A DNA stretch of 64,000 nt from Verpa conica (lineage: Eukaryota; Ascomycota; Pezizomycetes; Pezizales; Morchellaceae): positions 930,001-994,000 of the forward strand of contig JAUFSD010000016.1 of assembly GCA_033030425.1 (NCBI GenBank), given 5' to 3'. How positions within the stretch are numbered: position 1 is the stretch's first letter; each line of letters opens with the position of its first letter. Below, in pieces: positions 22,148 to 34,292 of the stretch. A model generated the notes under the pieces. It was not told the origin of the DNA, did not search any database, and was given only the letters and a program-made list of their open reading frames with translations. The translations under genes and the position numbers were made by a program.

Positions 22148-22945
22148 TTTGTATAAGCGAAAAGTAATTAAGATTTTTACTTGTATATCAATTTATATAG
22201 TAAATCGAGTGAGAATTAATGTATTAATATATACACAAACAGAGTTACCATAGTAACCAGTACTTATCTCTTATCAATGACTTTTTTAGGTATGTAATTA
22301 TTTATAGAGGGAAGCGTTGCACGGCCCAAGTGAGACCATGCTGCTATAGCCCACACCGTTGTACTGTATGGCGTGATTGCTTGGCAGGTTTTCAGGGTCT
22401 TCGGGGGTTCCCAGGTGTTTGTATTAGGATTTAGAAGAAATCCACAAGCCCAAACCACGGTATATAAAATAGTCGGCAGATTTGTCTCTTTACCAAACCA
22501 TCAACGGGAAGAATGAGTCTTATCAATATATTTGAACTTATCGAACTACCTTTACCTTATAACTGTATTTTAACACTTTACTTGTGACTTTCGAGCTTCA
22601 ATTGAACAACTTTCTGTCTACCAACTAACTCTAGTAACTCTTGACGATATCATAGTTCGTAACTTTCTTGTGTGATTTAAAGGAACAACTACTTCCATTA
22701 ACTGAGGAAACTTTGGCATTTGGTATTTTATACCTTCGAACTGAACTCTAAGCTTAGTGGAACGTAGCCTGGACAATTGTATAGGCCAGTTTTACAGAAA
22801 ACTTCCATATTATTTTAAAGCGAGTATAGTAATAAATAGAGTAGGAGTTCTACTCTGATTTGATAATGCCTCTGTGGCTACTATTCATTAACTAAAGAGA
22901 GAAAAAGCTGAAATTTTAAAGGAGAGAAACTAGTCTGGTGTAAAG

Positions 22946-24199
22946 TGTAACGGGGGTACTCCCAGGGGAGTACTGCCGTACCAAAAAAACCAACAACCTC
23001 CCTTTCTGACGAGAAGCTTCAGCAGCGAGGCTTAGAACCGCTCGTCAACACGGAAGGTCGACAGTCCCTAGGCAAAACAGGAATAAGGATTTAATGGGTT
23101 GATAACTAAAGACTTTAAAAGGCTCTGCTTCCCGGGGGAAGACAAATGTCTTTAGCGAAGAGTATGAGGGTCTCTGAACAACGGTTGTTCGTTGACTAGC
23201 AAGAATGGTTGTCCTGGGGGAAGGACGGGTTTAAGCTATGAATTTGATTGCGAGCAGGCTGCCAAGAAGCGGGGAACAATTCCTCCGTGCTTGGAAATCA
23301 ACTGAGTCTAGAGCGCCCCTAAGAACTAGCGGAGTCGATAGACTAGCGACTAAAAGGCGTTGGTCACTAAAAGCTCTGTAACTTTTGCTATAATGGTCCG
23401 ATTTCAAATCCGATTGCACCTATGGATTTGCAGCACTGTCCCCCATATACCCTCCGAGTTTGGTTTGGTTGGACGAATTTTCCTGACGGTTTTGGGGTTA
23501 TTTTTGGGGTTCAAAACTTGTCTTTTTGTTAGGGAATCAGCAACTCAGGGGGGCCCCCTCTGCAAACGGCGGGTGGCACAGTGGGGCGCCTCGCGGGTGT
23601 TAGAAAACACAGAGTCCCCTAGGTAGGGTAACCCACTGGTGATTCCTGCCGTTGCTTAGATTCCCTTCCCACATTCCTAGTTCAACCTGGGGACGTGGCG
23701 GAGAGGTAATCTTGATCCATAAGGACTTTAGGGCGAAGCACAAGGCGTAGCCCCGTATGGTTCGATTTGTGACGCCGCCAGGTTAATTATTATTTTTGCT
23801 GGCGGCCCTAACTACTAAGCGTAGCTTTGCTCTCGTCTCACGGCTCTCGGCCTCCCATAAGGTTGGCCATCAGCGAAGCTGTTGTTATTCCTCCTAGAGG
23901 AACAGGAGCTTAACTCTGTTCATGGAGGCAACTGCTTCAGTCTTATTACACTAGTATCTCCCGTAGCTATTAGCTACAGACGCATTACTCTGGTCTCTGT
24001 CGCATACCGACGACGGTGAGCTTCGCTCCGTCCTAGGAGCTTGCCAGCTCGCTTAGGGATCGGGCTATCATAGTAACGACTTTCCTTAGTATCTATTGAC
24101 CGGAATAGGATAGCTAATCCTATCCTCAAGGGAGATCCTTAGGTGTCTCTATATGGAGAGGTACTTAAGACTAGTCATGACGATGGTTAAGTCGTCACA
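22946..24199. repeat. solo LTR, family B, copy 3 (1254 bp)
   Basis: It starts TGTAACGGGGG and ends TCGTCACA, with perfect TAAAG duplications at 22941-22945 and 24200-24204. It lies within the piggyBac remnant. Confidence 0.9.
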
Positions 24200-24560
24200 T
24201 AAAGAGCAAACACTACAAGTGGGTCAGAGAAAAGTTTGGGGAAAAGTATAATAAAAATATTAAAATTCCTATTGTCATTACTGGCTATAATCACTATATG
24301 GAAGGAGTAGATACTGCTGATCAGTATTGTATTTATTGTGATACACAGCTTACTATGTTTAGAACTTGGTTCCCTATTGTTTTTTGGTGCTTTGATACAG
24401 CACTTATCAATTCTTTTATTATTTTTAATGATATTGATATTACTATTAAAGATACTCCACCTAAAGAGTTCTGGTTACAGGTTACTTGGGACTTGATTCT
24501 GGAGGGGACTCAAGAGGTGGGGGTGGAAAGAACATGGGAGGTGGAGGTGGAGGTGGTTGC

Positions 24561-24985
24561 TGTCAAGAACGACAAATCATCAGTTCTCACTCGGTCACAA
24601 ATTGTCACTCGACCACCAGTCAGCCTTGCCCATTTCATATCAGTTTCATGTCTAGTCTCAAGTTGTGTTTCATGTATGGGATGACGTGGCTTGCCACGCC
24701 ATTAGGATCTCCTTAGTTTCATATCACGTATCATGTTCTTGTTTCATGTAGTCTGACACGCTACGCGTGTCAGCCCCTTCCCTTTCATGTTTCGGCCATA
24801 CTATAAGTATTGAGCCATTTCCCCAGTTCTTAGTTTCAGTTCTCTATCCTTCAACTTGTATTTACTACCAAGTACCTACTCTAGTTCCAGTCTTCCCAGT
24901 CTTCTAGTCCATGTGCCCTTAGTGTCCCAGTTCTTTAGACATCACCTGCTGTCCCCACTAGAGCAAGGGCTTGTGTATTTTTACA
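24561..24985 (+). repeat. solo LTR, family D (425 bp)
   Basis: It begins TGTCAAGAACGAC and ends GTATTTTTACA, flanked by perfect GTTGC duplications at 24556-24560 and 24986-24990, inside the piggyBac remnant. It has repeated GTTTCAT motifs and a palindromic GACACGCTACGCGTGTC. The orientation is tentative, from a TATAAG-like box near 24800. Confidence 0.8.
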
Positions 24986-25303
24986 GTTGCTGTGGGGAAC
25001 AAAAAGCGCAAGTCAATCATTGACACCACAAAGCATTAAAAAACCAAGTACATAACCAAAACAACAGATATACTTGCATGCTGTGGCAACAGTGAGCACT
25101 TTTCAGAAGCCCATAAGGGCAGGCAGAGGAATATTGGTTGTGTAGATTTAAAATTAAGGAAGCTACAAAGAGTGACCCTTCTGGGGGTGGGTCCTTTCCA
25201 GGAGGAAGAGGGTATAAAACACAGTGGAAGTGCTCTACATGTGAATTACCTTTATGTATTAATTCCTCACGCAATTGTTTTACAGAATTTCATAGACTCT
25301 AGG

Positions 25304-25804
25304 TCTCATTTGTAGTTAATTAATTTATAAGACTTATTTTGTTGTAATTTCGCTGTGTTGCCATGGGCCTAAATCCGCACGGTTTTTCGTGCGAATTGCG
25401 TTACAGACCATGGGATAGCGCATAATGTGAAGGGAAACCATGACCAAAGCACTTTTAAATTATATTTTAAATAAAGTCTTACATTTTGGCTGGCATTTGG
25501 AAGGTGTGCGCACAGAGTGCTGGCATAGGAAAGTTTTTCTCCTTATTTTACCGCCACTTTGGGGGCGGGGCAGCAATCTCCACCGGACTATTTGCTAGTG
25601 CTCATAGCCTATTAGCCCTCCTTTTAAGGCCCGAATTCGATCGAGTTACAGAAATTCATTAGGATTAATATCACTCGGTCCAGAACGGGAGATTAAATAA
25701 ATATTTTAGATTTTAGCACTTATCAAGAATTCTGGATAAATATTTTATTATAAGAGTGGTTCCCTATCTATATGCCGGCATACCTAACACCTCTCCCATA
25801 TCGC
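25304..25804. other. intergenic stretch
   Basis: No gene is seen. A hairpin-forming CGCACGGTTTTTCGTGCG lies near 25376. The stretch separates the piggyBac remnant from the 3' end of the acyl-CoA synthetase gene. Confidence 0.5.
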
Positions 25805-28164
25805 TCAGCTAGCGCTCCGATTTCCTTTCGCCCATTCCCTTAAAACATTTTTCTTTATCTTTCCAGTAGATGTCTTAGGGAGCTCGGACACAATCTCTAC
25901 CTCTCTTGGAACCTAATGACTCATTCGTTTCTGTTAGTATCTTCGCTTTTAGCTAAGAACCAAGGATTCAAACCATAAAACCAGAAATTTGTGGGCTTTT
26001 CTTTGCCCAAACAATAACATCGTCCCCCTTCAGCTGTGGGTTTGTTGTTGTGGCAAACGCTTTGGGACGCTCCCCAAAATGGGAATCAGGTACAGCGATA
26101 ACACCAACCTCAACGATATCGGGATGGCGAGCAAGCATGCCTTCTAGTGATACGCTACTTATATTTTCGCCGCCTAGTACCAGCAAAGTCAGTCATGCTA
26201 TCACAATATACCTCTTGCTTAATGTACCAGAGATAATGATATCCTTAGCTCGATCGAGGATCTGAATTGCTCCATCTGGATGACACACTGCCAAGTCACC
26301 AGAGTGCAAGACACCGCCTGCAAATAACCTCGCTGTAGCATCGGGGTCTTTATAGTAGCCCCTGGAGCAGATGTTGCCTTTGTATTTCAATTAGCTCTTA
26401 CTAAAATTATTTAGCCTAACGATTGAATGCAAACCTGTGAATACGATTTCACCAATTTCGATTCCATCTCTTTTGACGTCTACCACATCTTCTCCCTCTA
26501 GCTTGATAACGCGAATCATCTTACTCGTTATAAAACCATGGCCTAAAAGCGTGAATCAGTGAGAATAAATTATAGTCATTATAACTAGTACCAGGTGTAG
26601 TATACCTTGGCGAGCCATCTTTTTATACATTTCTTCTGACGATAGGTCAAGCCACTCTGGTAGGAAATATCCCTTGGTAATAGGCCCATATCTTATCCAC
26701 AATTGTTAGCACTTGTGAAGCAACCCTTCCTAGCTATTATCTTTGAAAATTGGTTCTGTAAAATATTCCCTTACGTTTCTGTCTATATCATGGAATTTAG
26801 CATGCCGATCACATTAACTCACAATAGTTATCACGAATAAAGCCGATGAAGCTACTTACTAAACCATATACATGGACTGGGATTAAGTTTAGTGAAATCA
26901 TTTCTTCGAATAGCTTTGCTGATGGCGGAGAAGCAGCCACTGTAACACGAACTGCCTGCAGTAACCGCTCTGCTTGAGGCGAACGACATAGCAGGGTGTT
27001 CACAGTAGGTGCTGCATTGAAGTGGGTGATCCCTTCATTTTTTAACAGCCGCCACATCTCTCCATAGTCGATTTTTCCTATTACGACTCAGTAAGGCTTA
27101 CCTGATATCTAGATTAAGAAGCCAGCAACTTACGCATGCAGTAATGTGTCCCCCGGGCGCTAACGACTGACCATGGGAATGTCCAGCCAACCGCGTGGAA
27201 AAGTGGGAGTATAGTTAAATACCTATTCAGGGTACTTCTAGTAAGTTTCAATACTCAAATAAATCACCATGGCGAAGATTACTGACTTTGCCCTATCCTT
27301 TGACAGAACTGACGTGCAATTCAATCCAGACTCAATCACGTTTGCAATAGCTGCCAAATATGCCCCCCTATGGGTATATTCAACACCCTTCGGTTTTGCT
27401 GTAGTCCCACTAGTGTATGCCAATGCAAGCAAATCGTCTTCGCTCTCCGCTTCCATATATAGTCCTTCCCAACCAGCCCGATGCATACGGTCATAGTCTA
27501 GTCCCTCCGAAATTATAAGGTCAAAACCCCCGCTAAGCTCGCCCACAGTTGCATCCGTATCATCATCAATAACCCTCGGTATTTTTTCATCAAAGCCCTC
27601 TAGTAGTTCCACGAACTCTCTATCGACAATAATAATATCAACATCGGCATGGGTAAAGATGTATTGGACATCTGCTTTTTTTAAGCGGTAGTTTACGCCT
27701 ACTTGAACAGCGCCGGCGGCGGCCACCCCAAAGATGCACTCCAGGAATGTAGGTGTGTTGGGACAGAGTATTCCGACTGCAATCTATATTAGAAACCTTA
27801 CTGGCTTTACTAGGTTTAAAGACAAATAACCTCGCTTGTAACCATGGTTCTTGAGATAGTACCCGAGACCTCTGGCCCGGTCTGCGAACTCCATATACGA
27901 CCGGCGAAGGACCTTTCCGTTGGCGGTAATATGAACAATGGCTTCAGCCTAGCCACTCCGTTAATTATTTCCTACAATATAGAAAGATCATACACCGGGG
28001 ATGATATCAAGAAGCAAATCACATACATCAGGTTCAATAGCTGCTGCCCTGGGCAGAAAATAAGTCGGCGACAGCTCAGCTCTATTGTTTGGTCGCTTGG
28101 GTGGCTGTGGAGCTGCCCATAGGTGACGCGATATACTTGCGAGTCGAGATTGAGGCGATGACAT
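25805..28164 (-). CDS. AMP-binding acyl-CoA synthetase-type enzyme, 11 exons (570 aa)
   Basis: A member of the adenylate-forming family that activates a carboxylic acid with ATP and joins it to CoA; the substrate cannot be read from the sequence. Exons: 28164-28027, 27948-27831, 27776-27287, 27222-27134, 27077-26860, 26782-26775 (8 nt), 26691-26606, 26542-26435, 26377-26228, 26173-25974 and 25912-25805. The lengths sum to 571 codons. Motifs in order: LAYTSGTTAKPKG (ATP-binding loop), VYGL-TET-YGP (assembled across the micro-exon), SGDLAVCHPDG, LDRAKDIIISGGENISS, and STGKIKK with the catalytic Lys. The family normally has 530-600 residues, so the model is full length. Exon 2 uses an unusual donor (GTTATT) and the product lacks about three residues there, the weakest junction. 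No SKL-type peroxisomal signal is seen. Confidence 0.8.
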
Positions 28165-30692
28165 GGTGATGGGCTTAAGATATTTTATTATGAAGCTGGG
28201 GGAACAAGAATTAGAAGATTACGGTAGGTGCTCTACTTGTATTGATCGTGGCCTGTCTACACCCTCGGTCCGTTTTGCCACGGAGTTCGCTAGCGGAGGC
28301 TAATCAACCCGCTCATATCCACCCGAGCGCCGGTTGGGTTGGGGGTTGCCAGTGGTGTTTGAAGATGGGGCTTATATTGGTCCGTGCACTTCCTTTAAGA
28401 GTTAGTCTATTGGGGAGCAACAGGACAATCCTGGAATAGAATATCCCTGTCTTGAAAAGCAGAGCTTAGGTCCCACTTGAAATAAAGTAGGACTACTTTA
28501 AATCCACCACCTTTCATGGTTATCACTCTCGGCCGTACAGTGTGTCGCGTAGCAATAGTAATAAGTAATGCCTATTGTGTAGCTTTCGCTTCATCATCCC
28601 AATGGTACTGTAATATTCCATAGCTAGTACCCATAAGTTGTTGGTTACGCACGACGTCCAAGATTCCCTTTTGTAGTAAAGCGGCAAGAAAAATGGGGGG
28701 AATTTGAGACCACCTTACCTGAGGGGTGTAGCTCCAGCGTCTCGTGTGATCATATCTTGGTGGAAATATTTAATTTATAGTCCTAATAAATGTGTTATGC
28801 TCATGTCGCCGAATAAAAGATACGTTTTCTAATAGGGAATCAGTGGACATGAGTACATCCCCATCGAAAGCGTTAAATGTCGGCCAGTCAGGTAGAGTGC
28901 AAAGCACCCTCCTGCCACACTAAATTTACTATCAATTCCTTTTTTTTTAATACAAATGTATCTCCTAAGGACGTATCCAGCGCTCCTCGATAGGGTAAAA
29001 ATATAATAGCTTTTTTAGGGAGGCCAGGGGTAGCTAATACATGTAGTGTTAAAATCCGATACTTACCATTCCAAACGTTTGGTCCTACGGAAAATGATCT
29101 GAATTAATTAACAGATTCTGTCTGCACATATATATAATTACGGATTAGATACTTGAAAAACATTCCAGCTTATCAAAAAACATCATATTTAGAACTGTTC
29201 TCGCTAGCAGTGGCACAAGCATGAATAAATGAATAAATTAATCATAAATACATAGAGCCCTTGCAGAGGCACAAGCGTTTATAATTAACCAGTTAGGATA
29301 TTTAAATCCATTAGCCAAAGCTCATACCAGGTTTTGCTCTTGCTGAATAGTTCGCCCTAAAAGTAATCTTGTCCCCTCACATGCCAATGTAAGTGTAAAT
29401 CGGTTAAAACCTAAGTTACCGCTTGTCGTAAATCAAGTTTTGACCTATTTACACTCCCATACATACCCACCTACTCCCATACTAGGAGGAACTTTCCGTA
29501 TTTCAGCATGTCTACTATTCTTCAAGTTAGGATACCAAAGTTCTAGCTAAAACAAAGAAATCTGAATATGAGTGATTTCCTGTGACCGCTATGAAGTACC
29601 TGCCTAAAATAATGTCTGACGGTCAATGATGAACTAATACATATCACCCATGCAACGAAACACATACCTGAACCCCCTTAAAGATGTTTTAATAGTTATT
29701 ATCCCTTTTACTGAGGTGTCTAGATATAACCTTTGGTAGCTCTTTAATTTATTCGATTATCTTCTTTCCTACGTATAGTAACATGACGATTGTCAGGCTT
29801 TATCTTTAGGGAAGTATCCCTGGACAAACAGGTAATAGTACCAAGATAAACTGACTTGGGAATTAATGCTTGGATTATTTCGCTAGCTATAGGTTGTGTA
29901 GATATCAACTACGCGCGGTTGTGCTTTAGATGTGATATTTTGGAAAAACTGCAGTACGTCTAACTCAATACATGTACAAAAAGCGATAATATACGTACTA
30001 CTTGATACATAATGATATCTTAGGCACAGTAGTTATGTAAAGGGAATTAATGTTAGAATACATTATGACATGTAAGAAATCCGTAAAGATGAATAAGTCA
30101 ACAAGAAGTAGGGTAGTTGAAAAAGCTAAAGCGAGTATATAAAAAGGTAACAATCAATGACACCTAGACTTATGTAGATTCCAAAATCCCTCCCACAATT
30201 TACCCTTCCAGCAGTTTAAAGCGGCTTTAGAAAGTAAACACAAATAGTTGAAATAAACTAAACAACAACCAGACCCCATACCTAAGTGGGTGAAAATAAA
30301 GGGGCAGAAGAGAAATATCAAGGAGGACGCTACCTAGAACCACACAAACTTCCGAAATTTATAAAGGTTACTTTGCTTAGACGTTGGGTCCACTTCAGTA
30401 AAGATAATGGGTTACAGCCAATGGAAGGAATAATCCTATTCACTTCATGCCATTCCACCAAACGATCAGAGTGAAAGGTTGCGTGACCCGTGTCTTCTTC
30501 ACAAAGCAGTATGCAACCCTATATAGTACCAAAGAAAAGAGTGAGAAGGACAACGTTAAGAAATTAAAAGAAAGTAACAAAATGCCGTAGTTCCCCCCGT
30601 CCTCGACACGAGCAAGAATGCAACTCTTGATAAACCACTCCTTATTTCCATATTCCACTAAACCACACCCAACCCAATGATTATTCCCGACA
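28165..30692. other. 2.5-kb intergenic region
   Basis: AT-rich and without a supported gene. Open frames are short and without family features. No transposon termini or duplications were recognised. It lies upstream of the acyl-CoA synthetase gene and downstream of pal1. Confidence 0.5.
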
Positions 30693-32432
30693 TTAATCAT
30701 TCCGCCTCTTTGACTTTGACAAACTCCTGACCCGTTTTAAGAGGCCATTCTCACCTCCCTTATCACCAGTACCAACCCTTACCGGTTTCTTTGGTGAGCT
30801 TGGTACTCTTTCTCCCCTAGTTTCTGCGATAGCTTCGCCCTTCTTGTCATAGGCGCTATCATACTCGGTAAAAAAGGGGTTACGGTCATTCTTCCCCGCC
30901 GTTGCACTACTCGGAGTAGTGGGTGAGTACCTAGACTCTGTAGGAGATCTCCCAGGAGGCGGAGGACGACGATGGCTAGCCCCAACAGGCCCTTCACCCA
31001 TGTTGGTCCTATTTTGGCTGATGGATCGAATTTTTTGTGCCAAGGACTTCTTCCGTTGAAGACCACTTCCGCTACCACCATTGGAGGATCGAGGTCGATC
31101 ATCCATGCTTTCGGACATGGTCCGTTCCATTGCTACTTTTGATGCTGGTGCCCCGTCCAAGAAAGTAGAGGTTCCAAGACCGACAGTTTCATCTCCATGA
31201 ATAGTTTCGGCAGCTTTGGGGTCAAATGATTGGGTTCGAGCACCTGATGGCCGAGAATCAAGCATTCCAGGGGATAAATCACGTTTTGCAGAAGCAGTAA
31301 AGTCATGGAAAGCTTCTGGGTCACGGTTACCAAACAAGTGAGAGTGATCTGCTTTAAGGTTAACTGGACCAAACCCAGAGAGCGCGTTGTTCGCTGAATC
31401 GGCTGGGAAAGCGTGTACGGGTGCAAGTTTGTGGGTCTTCTTGTTTCGATGTGGGTTACAGGCATCAAATGGGCCATCATGGTGGAATACTAGAAAGAAA
31501 TGTCAGGAAGCGTACTAACAAGGGAAGGAGCTCAACTCACATCCAGAACCATAAATTCCGGTGACATCGAGCTTGTCGATAACATCCAAAGGTGAACCTT
31601 TTTTCCGGTCTCTTTGTGTGCGGTCATCCTTCCCTTTAGATCTGGATCCAGACCCTGACCCATTCTCACCTTTTAGCCGCTGTTCTCGGCGTCGCCGCTC
31701 ATTTCTTTCCCGCTCTTTCTCAGCATCGTGTGCATCCATGACCGAAGAGTCTGAATTGCGCCTAGGCCGTCTCCTAACATCGCGGTCACGATCAGACTCG
31801 CGAGGTCTTTCTCCATTTGGAGGACGGCCATTTGGCGGTGGACGACGAGGCTGTTGTCTATGTTGCTGCCCATTGTTTGAAGGAAATGGATCAATTGTAA
31901 TCAACTGCGAATTGCTATCATCAGATGATCGCGAATGGTGGTGGTGGTGGGTCTCGTAAGGTGGCAGCTGTCGGGATCTTGAGCCATTAGATTGGTGGCC
32001 ACGAGGAGGCATACGATTTCTGTCTTGTTCCATATTTTGGAAAGGGTCTTGGGAATGGTCTGTGACAGTAAGATTTTCCTATAAGAGTGTAAGTAGCGTT
32101 CACTCTGAGAAATAGGATGAATAGAGGGGATGGCATACAAAGAGCTCTGCAGCAGCGCCTAAGAGCTGTGGTGAAAGCTGTGGTCTTGTAGTGGAAGTTG
32201 CGTCGAATGAATTGGATTTATGGGTGCTGGGACGGTCAACTGGGAACGGATCCAAATCGTTATCGTCGTCAAATACGTCAAGAAAAGGATTCCTAGACTG
32301 TGGCCTGCCACCAGAAGAAGTGAAAGAGAAGGGATCTGTGACACCAGGTGAGGAGGGAGTTGAAAGTCGTTGACGGAAGGGATTGTTGGTCCCTAGCTCC
32401 ATGGACGCGGAGGGACGGCGTTCTGTCGACAT
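30693..32432 (-). CDS. pal1: Pal1-family cell morphology protein (542 aa, three exons)
   Basis: Pal1 proteins act at the cell cortex and endocytic sites of growing fungal cells, and in fission yeast help keep a cylindrical shape. Exons are 32432-32139, 32078-31541 and 31489-30693; the sum is 543 codons including the stop. The diagnostic block FHHDGPFDACNPHRNKK starts exon 3 directly after the second splice site, followed by APVHAFPADSANNALSGFG. The rest is low-complexity: NPF and DPF endocytic-type motifs near the N-terminus, a His run (THHHHH), and RERE- and KRDR-rich stretches in exon 2. An in-frame ATG eight codons upstream (32456) is an alternative start. I chose 32432 because fungal Pal1 proteins usually begin just before a DPF/NPF region. 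Confidence 0.85.
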
Positions 32433-33861
32433 TTTAAACGAAAGATGGAAGGGCATCGGTCAGCATACTGCCCTGGATGGAGGGGGAAGCAATGGGTCAA
32501 GGGTTGCGTATGTAACTATAATTCTGGATGGTGCGGCAGAAAATAGCAGGATTCGGAAGAGAATAGATAACGAACCTGGGACAGGGGGCTGTACGAGCGA
32601 CATGTTGGGATTGGGATAGAGCCTGTTGGGTGGGAAGGGGGCACGTTCGAGAGGAGCGAAATATTGGGCGATCTCTAGGAAGCTGGTTGATTTGATTGTT
32701 TTCAGTGGAGTCGCGCGGGAGGTTTGAGGAACAGATGTGGTGGCAGGAGCAGGGTGGCAGGAGCAGGAGCAGGAGCAGTAGGAGAAGATGAAGAATTAGG
32801 GATGGCGGTTGGTCGTTAGATACACACGGTGACGAGGATAACGGATCCCAAGAATGTCGATGGGGTTGAGTGACGAGTAGCGGATGGATGGATGGATGGA
32901 TGGATGGATGGACGGAGAGAAAGTAGCGGGGGGGGGTGGGACACCTGATTGATAAATGAGTAGGATCGCGGAAAGGGTGTGCTGTGGTGGTTGGATTGCC
33001 TCCTTTCCAGTTATTATTATGCAGATGAGATGCTGCTCTCGTCTGGTCTCTACTCTTTTCGCTGGCTACTTCGCTTCTTCTTCTCACTTTACCCTGCGGG
33101 GCGGAGATGGTGGTGATCAAAGGACTGCAGCGAAGGATTTGGGAAAGGGGAGCAGTTTCAAGGGCACCTGACAGACCCTGCCTAGAGAAAAATAAAATAA
33201 AATAGGCCTGTCGTCGGTTGCTTAGGATTGTCCGGCCTTGCCGTAGCTGGTTCGACCGCAAATTGAGGGAGCTACCGAGGTTTCAGCGAAAGAAAGATAG
33301 ATACTACTCTCCTACCCAAGTGTTTTGAATAGCTATCTATGTATAGATATCTACTGAGGTACAATAGCAGCGTAGCTTCCTCGACTTCTTCCTTGCAATA
33401 CACTCCTGGTCAAATTACCAGAAAAAAGAGCCAGGAATCGGAATCAGGAACTTGGATGAAGTGACCACTTTTGTGACTGAAGGGAGATAGGTGGACAGAG
33501 AGTGAAGGGATGAGGAACAAGAGAAGAAGGACGCTGGCCGCGAAAGACCTCCTCGTCCTGCCTGCGGTTTGCTTTTTCTTTCGCGAGTCTCCACGAACCC
33601 AAACGCCCTGGATGTTCAGGGGTGTTAACCGTGCGTAAAAAAAGGCGACTAAGCTCCATCCTTCGTCCAGTGTGCACTTTCCCTCATTATAGTGATTTCC
33701 AAAGGGCAGCTATGGGTGGTCACCATAGAGCTTTTCGGCATAGTACCTTCTTTCTTTCCTATTGTACATATGTACCTGTCCTCGTGGGGTTTTACAGGCG
33801 GGCAAAATGTCGGCTCCTGTTCCACACACCCGCCGAGAACCAATCCAGGGCAGATGTGAGC
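32433..33861. other. promoter and 5' region of pal1, intergenic
   Basis: No convincing gene. A long minus-strand open frame (32497-33261) is made of low-complexity repeats and probably lies in the pal1 leader or promoter. A GGAT tetranucleotide tract lies at 32882-32911. The region ends at the Gypsy-2 target duplication TGAGC (33857-33861). Confidence 0.5.
32882..32911. repeat. (GGAT)n microsatellite
   Basis: About seven and a half tandem GGAT units, about 450 bp upstream of the pal1 start codon. Confidence 0.9.
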
Positions 33862-33969
33862 TGTGAAGTCTGAGTAGTATGATGGTCTCATTACCAGGTG
33901 GGAGAGCCGTATGGGCCTAAATACATGCTAGCGTGCCAAGCCTAAGGTGGCTGATAAGGCCACCTAACA
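33862..33969 (-). repeat. 3' LTR of Gypsy-2 (108 bp)
   Basis: Identical by eye to 41517-41624. It is unusually short for a Ty3/Gypsy LTR. On the minus strand it is preceded by T-rich sequence and the GGGGGG polypurine tract. Confidence 0.9.
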
Positions 33970-34292
33970 GTCCCCCCAAAAAAGAAAAAAAAGCTATCTA
34001 CTCGATCCCACAATCTGGGTCGCAATTAATCTGCAATCTAACAACGTCCTATTCTTCCTATACCACTGAAAAAAAGAAAAAGGAAACCACAAAAGAAAAA
34101 CCGTAACCTTAGCTCAGGGATTCCTTCGCCTAGCAAAAGCAAAAAAAAACTTATGCGTAAAAAAAAACCTTGTACGACATTATCCAAATGTCTTTTTCGA
34201 AACCAGTTCATACTCCTTTGGAGTGTTCCAATAAAATTTAATGTGTCCATACTCGAATCTGGCACTCCTCCAGTTCCCCTTCTCAAGAAACC

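Larger units (their letters stand above)
19385..22357 (-). mobile_element. apparently intact Mutator-like element (MULE), 2973 bp
   Basis: The element is flanked by a perfect 9-bp duplication GTTGTACTG (19376-19384 and 22358-22366), the size typical of Mutator elements. The termini are inverted repeats sharing GTGGGCTATAGCAGCATGG followed by a T(T/C)TCACT stretch. It carries one transposase gene with a complete reading frame across one intron, so it may be autonomous. It inserted into an LTR-A that already lay in the genome. Confidence 0.9.
17682..22795 (+). repeat. LTR-A copy with internal deletion, LTR-B and MULE insertions
   Basis: LTR-A sequence lies at 17682-18048, 19306-19384 and 22358-22795, starting TGTTGTAGGC and ending CAGTTTTACA. 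About 270 bp corresponding to 3617-3887 of the 5' LTR are missing after TATCTAG. The copy was then split by LTR-B copy 2 and by the MULE. The flanking 5-mers GCCAG and GAAAA do not match, so no target duplication is preserved. Confidence 0.85.
22860..25303 (+). pseudogene. piggyBac-type transposase remnant, split by two LTRs
   Basis: Two recognisable pieces remain. At about 24230-24520 the protein has the piggyBac block GYNHYMEGVDTADQ followed by WFPIVFWCFDTALINSFII. At about 25200-25303 it ends with the typical Cys-rich tail KCSTCELPLCINSSRNCF and a stop. Solo LTR-B copy 3 and LTR-D separate these pieces, and further stops and frameshifts are present. The N-terminal part is not visible, so the element is dead. 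No TTAA-flanked termini could be assigned. Confidence 0.75.

Noticed and set aside
3552..25303. RIP (repeat-induced point mutation) as the cause of transposon decay
   Set aside because: The repeats are not AT-saturated and the visible stops fit CpG changes better. No computed RIP index supports or excludes it.
25968..27726. First impression that the acyl-CoA synthetase is a pseudogene in fragments
   Set aside because: Once alternative donors and the 8-nt exon were used, all 11 exons joined in a single frame with every core motif.
32497..33261. 254-codon open frame on the minus strand upstream of pal1
   Set aside because: It is made of simple-sequence translations (Leu runs and SIHPSIHP from the GGAT repeat) and overlaps the expected promoter or leader of pal1. 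No family features.
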